Below are positions 58,096 through 64,000 of a stretch of 64,000 nt of DNA, in pieces. Within the stretch, counting starts at the first letter, position 1, and each line of letters starts with the position of its first letter. The DNA is from Candidatus Vesicomyosocius okutanii. Lineage in GTDB: Bacteria; Pseudomonadota; Gammaproteobacteria; PS1; Pseudothioglobaceae. The position numbers and the translations under genes are program-made. Below the pieces are notes generated by a model. It saw nothing but the letters and a program-made list of their open reading frames with translations, was not told the DNA's origin and did no database searches. The stretch spans positions 620,001-684,000 of the forward strand of contig NC_009465.1 of NCBI RefSeq assembly GCF_000010405.1. The letters are read 5' to 3'.

Positions 58096-60341
58096 TATTT
58101 AGTCAGTGATAAAAATAATTTTGGTAACTCTTGAGGTAAAGATTCAATACGATCAATTACCGAGTAATGGGAGCCGAAAATATCAACAATGTATTCATCT
58201 GCTTTTTTATCTAAACTAATACAATAAGGATATATGCCTTTTTGTTGAACTTCTTGCACAGCTTTATGTGCATCCTGAATTAAGGTTTTTGGATCATAAA
58301 TATCAATATCAGCAGGTTCTCCATCAGTTAAAACAAGCATTAATTTTTTATCACTTTGCTGCAAGTCTAAATAATGTGCACCATGGCGAATAGCAGCACC
58401 CATTCTAGTAGAAAATTCAGCCCTTAAATCAGCTAAACGTGCCTTTACTGTATCATCCCAATGCTCACCATAGCCTTTGATATGATAATACATGACCTTC
58501 TGTCTGGTATTAGAATTAAACCCAGAAATAGAAAAATTATCACCCAACTGTTCTACCGCCCAAGCCAACAAAGACACTGCCTCTTGTGATAGTTCTAAAA
58601 TAGTCTGTCCAAATTTCCCAACAACTTTATTTAATGACTCCGATAAATCTAACAACAATAAAACTGATACACTGCGAGAATCATGTTCAAAATCAACATT
58701 AATTCTGGTATCAGGCTGAGAACCATTTTTAATATCAATTACACTGCGTAATGCAATATCAAGGTCTAACTCAGCACCCTCTTCTTGATAACGAAGACGT
58801 TTCTTATTTTGTGGTTTAAGCAAATCTAATACTTTTTTCAGCTGTTTAACCAAAGCTGAGTGCTTGTCAAGAATTCTATCAATCTTTGATGCATCACTAT
58901 GCGAATGTAATCGTTCATATACAGCCACCCAATCTGGTTTATAAGTTTCATAAGAATAATCCCATTCGTCATAATAATGCGGAGGTATTACTTCAACTTG
59001 ATCTTCGTCCTCCTCTTCAGATTTTTTTTGATGTTCAAAAATATTATCTTCTTCATCAAACTTTTCAATAAACAACCACATTGAACGGTTATCATCTCGA
59101 TAAGTCACTTCAGTATTTTCAAAATACATATTAGCTAACGCATCTGAAGCACTTCTTGTTTTAATTAAATATTTTAATCCAAGATTTAAACTATCTGATG
59201 TACTTGTTTTCCCTGTGTTCATTAATGTCTTAAATTTTTCAACATAATCTAAGAGAATTTTATTCTTATAATGGTGATTATCATCAAGTAAAGCGTATGT
59301 AAGCATAATAGCACGATGTCGCAAGCAAGATTGATACTTATCATCACAATCAAACTCATCTACTATTGGAATTAAGTTTAACCATAAATTTTTTAAACCA
59401 GGATACTCTTGCATAGCTAAATATTCGACACGAGCATCTTCAAAAATTTCAGTAAAAAATCGTTGCTGCGGTGAAACATTATCAGCAATAATCTTAGTGG
59501 TAAATTGATGATGTGCAATCAAATGTGCCATTAAAGCCATATAACGCTTGCAAGCATTAACACCGTTAAATAATTCATAAATATCTGGCAGACGAATAAT
59601 ATTATCTTCTAAATAAGGACGAAAGTGTTCTAATTTTTCAAAATCTGGAGAATACGGTGCATACATAAATTCTGTTTTCCAGAGTGCACGCTGAAATAAA
59701 TTAATTTTCCGCTCAACATCAATAAACAACAAACCCTTTCTTTGCCGTTGAAATACGGCTTTTGAATCAGCACTTAATAATGAAAAATATTCCTCTTGTC
59801 GTTTAGGATGGTCTTGAAAATATCTTAAACCATAATTAATCCACTTATAAATACCTTCAAATTCTAATTGTTCCAACAACAAACGCATATTAGCAAGCAT
59901 AGATAATAATGATGGAGAAGCGTGCGTATCATGAATACCATGTATTGAAAATGTAGTTTTATTCAAATGATATTCAATTAGATTCAAGTACTCATCAAGT
60001 TGATCATTATTTGTATGTTCAATAACATCAATAAAACTGTTTAAAAACGGTTTAACTGCATCTTTATTAGGTGTCCTAGATATTTTTTGATAAGCAAAAT
60101 CTACAATTTTTTGAATACTACCATCACCATAAAATTCACCTATCCAAGGCATGGTTTTTAAAAAAACAATAGATAAAGTATCGCCTTGTCCAATTTTTGC
60201 TAAAAGTTCAGCACCTTTATAATACTCAATTAAACCTTGTTCTGAAAGTCTTTTGGCAGCTTGTTCAATATTTTCAACAAATACTCCTTGAATCGTATTA
60301 AAAGCACAATTTAAAGGTTTATACTGACTTACTTCAGGCAT
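58095..60341 (-). CDS. cbbO: RuBisCO activase subunit CbbO (VWA domain)
   Basis: Adaptor of the CbbQO RuBisCO activase, which uses CbbQ ATPase work to free RuBisCO from tight inhibitors. 748 residues. A long helical N-terminal region is followed by an acidic linker (KKSEEEDEDQVEVI) and a C-terminal von Willebrand A domain. The metal-site motif DLSES (LLLLDLSESLN) and the later VLTDGEPADIDIYD are intact. It lies 15 bases after cbbQ, as in other form II RuBisCO operons. Confidence 0.93.
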   Translation of the reverse strand: MPEVSQYKPLNCAFNTIQGVFVENIEQAAKRLSEQGLIEYYKGAELLAKIGQGDTLSIVFLKTMPWIGEFYGDGSIQKIVDFAYQKISRTPNKDAVKPFLNSFIDVIEHTNNDQLDEYLNLIEYHLNKTTFSIHGIHDTHASPSLLSMLANMRLLLEQLEFEGIYKWINYGLRYFQDHPKRQEEYFSLLSADSKAVFQRQRKGLLFIDVERKINLFQRALWKTEFMYAPYSPDFEKLEHFRPYLEDNIIRLPDIYELFNGVNACKRYMALMAHLIAHHQFTTKIIADNVSPQQRFFTEIFEDARVEYLAMQEYPGLKNLWLNLIPIVDEFDCDDKYQSCLRHRAIMLTYALLDDNHHYKNKILLDYVEKFKTLMNTGKTSTSDSLNLGLKYLIKTRSASDALANMYFENTEVTYRDDNRSMWLFIEKFDEEDNIFEHQKKSEEEDEDQVEVIPPHYYDEWDYSYETYKPDWVAVYERLHSHSDASKIDRILDKHSALVKQLKKVLDLLKPQNKKRLRYQEEGAELDLDIALRSVIDIKNGSQPDTRINVDFEHDSRSVSVLLLLDLSESLNKVVGKFGQTILELSQEAVSLLAWAVEQLGDNFSISGFNSNTRQKVMYYHIKGYGEHWDDTVKARLADLRAEFSTRMGAAIRHGAHYLDLQQSDKKLMLVLTDGEPADIDIYDPKTLIQDAHKAVQEVQQKGIYPYCISLDKKADEYIVDIFGSHYSVIDRIESLPQELPKLFLSLTK

Positions 60342-60356
60342 ACTATTAAGTAATTT

Positions 60357-61166
60357 TTAGTCAAAAATAGCATCAATTGCACTACCCATAGTGGTACGAA
60401 TTTCTACATCATCAGTGATTGGGCATACTAATGCCATATTACAAGCATCTTTTACTCCAACACCTGAAGCAATCAATGTACCTGCATAATTAAGCAAACG
60501 AGTTGATGCACCTTCATCAATACCATGTCCTACTAAATTACGAGTGACCTGTGCAAGTTTGACTAACTTAGTTGCAATATCACCACCAACACCAGACTCT
60601 CTAACAACAATACTGGTTTCTAACTCAGCCGATACATAATCAAAATCCATACCAGTAAAACGTTGCTTAGTTGATTGTTTAAGGTCTTTCATAAGTGATT
60701 GATAAGCTGGGTTATATGAAATTACCAATTGGAAGTCAGAATGTGCTTTTACAAGCTCGCCTTTTTTATCTAACATTAACTCACGTCTATGGTCAGTAAG
60801 AGAATGAATAACAACCATCGTATCTTGGCGTGCTTCTACAATTTCATCAAGATAACAAATTGCACCATGACGTGCTGCTAATGTTAACGGACCATCTACC
60901 CAACGAGTGCCATTGGTATCTAGTAAAAAACGACCAATCAAGTCTGAAGCAGTAATATCTTCATTACAAGATACTGTAATAATAGGCTTGTCTAATTTAT
61001 AGGCCATATATTCAATAAAACGAGACTTTCCACAACCTGTTGGTCCTTTGATCATTACTGGTAATCCTAAATTATATGCTGCAGTATATAATTCTACTTC
61101 AGTTGATTGGGCTTTATAAAAAGGCTCTAATATAATTTTAAATTGGTTGATATCGAAATTTGACAT
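60357..61166 (-). CDS. cbbQ: RuBisCO activase ATPase CbbQ (MoxR-type AAA+)
   Basis: AAA+ motor of the CbbQO activase. 269 residues. Walker A GPTGCGKS (41-48), Walker B AICYLDEIVEA, sensor 1 around LVISYNPAYQS, and the arginine finger in STKQRFTGMDFDY. It is separated from cbbM by 87 bases that include a terminator hairpin, so cbbQO probably depend on read-through or on their own start. Confidence 0.95.
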   Translation of the reverse strand: MSNFDINQFKIILEPFYKAQSTEVELYTAAYNLGLPVMIKGPTGCGKSRFIEYMAYKLDKPIITVSCNEDITASDLIGRFLLDTNGTRWVDGPLTLAARHGAICYLDEIVEARQDTMVVIHSLTDHRRELMLDKKGELVKAHSDFQLVISYNPAYQSLMKDLKQSTKQRFTGMDFDYVSAELETSIVVRESGVGGDIATKLVKLAQVTRNLVGHGIDEGASTRLLNYAGTLIASGVGVKDACNMALVCPITDDVEIRTTMGSAIDAIFD

Positions 61167-61199
61167 AACTCTATCCTAAATGTATCTTTTTTAAATTTT

Positions 61200-61231
61200 A
61201 TAAAAAAGCCTCTGCATGTAGCAGAGGCTTT
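61200..61231 (-). terminator. Intrinsic terminator between cbbM and cbbQ
   Basis: Read on the minus strand, arms AAAGCCTCTGC and GCAGAGGCTTT (61231-61221 and 61215-61205) flank a five-base loop and are followed by six T. It sits just after the cbbM stop and before cbbQ. Partial termination here would make much more RuBisCO than activase. Confidence 0.9.
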
Positions 61232-61253
61232 CATTAACTATTTACTACAAACT

Positions 61254-62636
61254 TTACTTGTGAACGCCTAATTTATCTCTCCAACCAGGATATAAAGAAT
61301 CGGCATCCCCTGGAAAAGATTCAAATGCACGAGCAAATTCATTATTATCTCTAGCAAACTCAATTGGATCAGCTTTAGCCATCCAACAATCATATGCTTG
61401 ACGTAATGACTTAGCACCCGCTGAAGGCGAATCAATATGACCATAAGAACCACCACCAGAAGTGTTAATTACGTTACCATGACCAAGGTTTTCAAAGAAA
61501 CCAGGAAGACGTAACGCATTCATACCACCAGAAATAATTGGTGTTGTTGGCTTCATACCAAACCACTCTTGATGATAAACTGGACCATCAGCGCTATCTC
61601 GCTCAATCATGTATGCAATGTTTCTATCATCAGCACCACCTTCCATCTTACCATAACCCATTGTACCCACATGAATACCAGATGCACCCATAAGGCGAGA
61701 AAGTTTAGCAAGAACCAGTGCCGTATAACCACGAACTGAACTTGGAGATGTAATCGCACCATGACCAGCTCTATGATAATGTAGGTACTGACCGGGGAAG
61801 TTACGACGTGCAGTAGTAACCATACCACAACCACCCACATAACCATCAACTAAAAAAGCAACATGATGCGCATTCTCGCCAAATGCTTCTAAAATATATT
61901 CACCACGAGCAATCATTTCATGATAGTCATCAGCAGTAATATTAGCAGAGAAAATTTTAGCTTCACCCGTTTCGTCTTGTGCACGCTTCATAGCATCAGA
62001 AACTAAAGGCATTACATCCTTCATACGTGCATAAACTTGGTTACCTTGAGGTTCATCATTCTTAATAAAGTCACCACCTAACCAGAATTGATATGCTGCT
62101 TCAGCAAAAGGCTGAGGACGTAATCCCAACTTAGGCTTAATAATCGTACCAGCGATATAACCACCATTTTTACGATCACGGCCCAATAGATTCCATAAAT
62201 CTGTAATATCAACAGAGGGACCGTCAAAAATATCTAACATTTGCTTAGGAACGTGGAAATCAATCATTTGCGCGCATTTCACATCACCCATACCTTGGTT
62301 ATTACCAATGGCAAGTGTTAGGAAAGATACAACCATTGCACGACCGTCAATTAAATTACGATCGAATAAGCCACATGGATAGGCAATCTTCATAATACCT
62401 TTAACTTCATCAATCTCATAAACCATAGCATCTAAATCTTTAGTAAAATCATCTGTAGTTGATACTTCAACATTTGTACCAGTAGATGATTCCGCTGCAA
62501 AGTGAGCAGCAGTTTCTAAATAACCACCAAAATTAGGCATTATGTTCATTGTGTAGGCAACAAGAATATGCCCGCCTTCAGCTAATAGCGTATCTTCGTC
62601 TAATGACAAATCTGCATATCTATTTGATTGATCCAT
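61254..62636 (-). CDS. cbbM: Form II ribulose-bisphosphate carboxylase
   Basis: Fixes CO2 in the Calvin cycle. 460 residues, close to the R. rubrum type with no small subunit. Catalytic residues are in place: Lys167 (GTIIKPKLG), the carbamylated Lys192 with Asp194 and Glu195 ([14 protein letters not shown]), His in HYHRAGHGA, and the loop-6 lysine in [10 protein letters not shown]. The start follows an AGGAGT site. Form II suits high CO2 and low O2, and separates this organism from the mussel symbionts, which use form I. Confidence 0.98.
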   Translation of the reverse strand: MDQSNRYADLSLDEDTLLAEGGHILVAYTMNIMPNFGGYLETAAHFAAESSTGTNVEVSTTDDFTKDLDAMVYEIDEVKGIMKIAYPCGLFDRNLIDGRAMVVSFLTLAIGNNQGMGDVKCAQMIDFHVPKQMLDIFDGPSVDITDLWNLLGRDRKNGGYIAGTIIKPKLGLRPQPFAEAAYQFWLGGDFIKNDEPQGNQVYARMKDVMPLVSDAMKRAQDETGEAKIFSANITADDYHEMIARGEYILEAFGENAHHVAFLVDGYVGGCGMVTTARRNFPGQYLHYHRAGHGAITSPSSVRGYTALVLAKLSRLMGASGIHVGTMGYGKMEGGADDRNIAYMIERDSADGPVYHQEWFGMKPTTPIISGGMNALRLPGFFENLGHGNVINTSGGGSYGHIDSPSAGAKSLRQAYDCWMAKADPIEFARDNNEFARAFESFPGDADSLYPGWRDKLGVHK

Positions 62637-62737
62637 AATGGACTCCTATTTATTAAATAAACGTTCATGATACAAGACACTATCAATAATGTAAAATAAT
62701 ATTTATTTATGATTTTATACAAATATATCTTAACGAT

Positions 62738-63243
62738 ATGATCAACTTTACATTAAAACAGCTATACAGCTTTGAAGCAGTAATCCGTCTATCTAGTTTT
62801 ACCAAAGCCAGCAAAGAACTTAATATTACTCAACCTGCTGTGTATATGCAAATTCAACAACTACAAAAAAATATTGGCTCTGATTTAGTTAATATTAAAG
62901 GCAAAAGCATTCATCCCACTTTTATTGGAAATAAACTATATCAAACTTGCTTAAAGGTCATTAATAAGCTAGAACGAACCAAATCTGATATTGAGAAAAC
63001 ACTAAATCCAAACTCTGGACACCTATAAATTGATGTTATCAGCACAACCAAACTCATTCACTTAGTCATGTCTTAATAAAATTTAAACAGAAATATACCA
63101 AGAGAGTTTTTCACTTAGAAGTAACTAATCATAAATTACTACTTGAAAAACTAAGTAACAATTAACAACAAAACTCTTTATGGAGAATCCACATCTCTAT
63201 TGCTTATCCTAAAAATATTCCCCCATTATTCATTATTGGTATA
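62738..63243 (+). pseudogene. cbbR: Broken LysR-type regulator CbbR
   Basis: Divergent from cbbM, where CbbR normally lies. The intact first part (62738-63028, 96 codons) holds the winged helix-turn-helix: LKQLYSFEAVIRLSSFTKASKELNITQPAVYMQIQQL. After GHL the frame meets a TAA, then reads on in the same frame as IDVISTTKLIHLVMS (family: sensor domain start) to two more stops. A shifted frame gives KYTKRVFHLEVTNHKLLLEK and, after another stop, ISIAYPKNIP, both matching the CbbR co-inducer domain. So nonsense, frameshift and deletion have removed the sensor. The first fragment might still bind DNA. Confidence 0.85.
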
Positions 63244-63623
63244 TGGTACAAAATAATAATGACACACTCTCACTCATTGTAAAATATTTTAAAACGTTTA
63301 TCATTAAAAATAATTAAAAACAATAACTTTTTAAAAAAATCGCTACCAAAATAAGTAATATCAACAATGCTTGTATAAATACAATGGTTTTATTATGGAT
63401 AATTAATACCCAGGTCTTCCATATGATATTGCAAACCTTTTACTAGCGTAATTTTTTCAATTTATTATATCTAATATGGGACATGGGTTGCTCTACATTC
63501 AATAATTGAATTTTCGTTACGCTAGTAACATTAAGAACAAGTTACACCAATTAACTTAACCCCATATTATTCAGCTTACACATATGGATATGAAATTAAA
63601 AATCTATAAACACTCATACTAAT
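63244..63623. other. Spacer between the cbbR relic and argJ, with long inverted repeat
   Basis: 380 bases. Arms TTACTAGCGTAA (63440-63451) and TTACGCTAGTAA (63517-63528) are perfectly complementary across 65 bases. Faint further CbbR-like phrases may lie before them, but I cannot support them. Confidence 0.5.
63440..63528. repeat. Inverted repeat, 12-bp arms, 65-base loop
   Basis: Arms 63440-63451 and 63517-63528. The loop itself contains TTCAATAATTGAA. It may be a folded RNA or the ends of a small mobile remnant. Confidence 0.8.
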
Positions 63624-64000
63624 TTAGGTTCGATATGCTGAATTAATTTTTATATAATCATAAGAAAGATCAGTTGTCCATACACTTTCTGTTAATTCAC
63701 CTTTGCCAATCTCAATAGTAATGACAATTTCAGATTTCTTCATTTGTGCCTCACCTTGAGCTTCGGTATAATAAACATTCAACTCTCCAGCTTTAATCAA
63801 ACAAATCTTACCTAAATAAATACTCACATCTTCAATTCTCAAATACTTGATATTAGCACGCCCTACTGCTGCTAAAATTCTCCCCCAATTTGCATCAGAA
63901 GCAAATAAAGCAGTTTTAACCAAAGGTGAATGCGCAACCGTATAAGCCACCTCAAGACAATCCTTAACACTTATTCCACCCTTAACACACACTTCAACGA
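63624..64000 (-). CDS. argJ: Ornithine acetyltransferase/N-acetylglutamate synthase, N-terminus beyond window
   Basis: Recycles the acetyl group in arginine synthesis. About 125 codons of the C-terminal half are visible, the frame staying open through base 64000. VEVCVKGGISVKDCLEVAY, AHSPLVKTALFASDANWGRI and AAVGRA match the ArgJ beta chain, and the end YDYIKINSAYRT is typical. The catalytic Thr that starts the beta chain lies outside. Confidence 0.94.
   Translation of the reverse strand, partial: VEVCVKGGISVKDCLEVAYTVAHSPLVKTALFASDANWGRILAAVGRANIKYLRIEDVSIYLGKICLIKAGELNVYYTEAQGEAQMKKSEIVITIEIGKGELTESVWTTDLSYDYIKINSAYRT

Noticed and set aside
61607-61849. Minus-strand frame inside cbbM in another phase
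   Set aside because: Val/Trp-rich shadow of the RuBisCO frame, no start signal.

Overview
The window is an AT-rich, single-chromosome stretch with compact operons separated by long, apparently eroded spacers. Gene content points to a sulfur-oxidising chemoautotrophic gammaproteobacterium with a reduced genome. It has form II RuBisCO (cbbM) with its activase genes cbbQ/cbbO, a complete narGHJI respiratory nitrate reductase, a full molybdopterin set, and several genes caught in decay. This fits best with the SUP05/vesicomyid clam symbiont clade (Ruthia/Vesicomyosocius). That placement is my inference from gene content and protein style; no marker was searched.

Layout. 0-12 kb, mostly minus strand: thrS (cut by the left edge), recJ, a secreted Lcl-domain protein, thiO, lspA, then fabI (+), ppiD, tRNA-Asp and tRNA-Val, an HU gene, a partial cytochrome c maturation cluster (ccmC-D-E-G, no ccmF), and tsaB. 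12-24 kb, mostly plus strand: rpsF-rpsR-rplI, dnaB, alr, cpdA, a 5'-nucleotidase, a TPR membrane protein, a DUF971 protein (minus), and hisS-yfgM-der (bamB absent). 24-35 kb: pyrG, msbA (+), then a long minus-strand run. The run contains a six-gene cluster of unknown product (32.8-28.2 kb): membrane protein, group II PLP decarboxylase, cysteine-dioxygenase-type cupin, two ATP-grasp ligases and a VTT membrane protein. Upstream of it lie a TrpD2-like protein, a Rieske ferredoxin, a lytic transglycosylase and a cold-shock-domain membrane protein. 35-38 kb: a TlpA-like thioredoxin, ung and pdxB. 38-44 kb, minus: nirB, a NarK-type transporter, a PP2C/kinase fusion, then the remains of an assimilatory nitrate reductase gene. 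44-49 kb: molybdopterin genes moaE, mobA, moeA, moaC, moaA, moaD. 49-57 kb: narGHJI plus a parvulin gene that has lost its catalytic domain; mog follows. 57.7-62.6 kb: cbbM-cbbQ-cbbO and a coupled unknown gene, beside a broken cbbR. argJ is cut by the right edge.

How it works together. Carbon is fixed by CbbM, maintained by CbbQO, apparently without its LysR regulator. Nitrate is respired by NarGHI, for which NarJ and the molybdopterin genes supply the cofactor. The assimilatory nitrate reductase has decayed, but the transporter, kinase/phosphatase and NirB around it remain, so nitrite for assimilation may now come from Nar. Short or overlapping gene junctions (ATGA, TAATG) show tight operons.

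Most notable: (1) the dioxygenase/decarboxylase/ATP-grasp cluster at 28.2-32.8 kb, a candidate undescribed pathway for a cysteine-derived, possibly hypotaurine-like product; (2) recognisable pseudogenes of nasA and cbbR in what look like empty spacers; (3) an in-frame loss of the parvulin domain; (4) an unexpected number of perfect inverted repeats with 11-14 bp arms, most of them inside genes.
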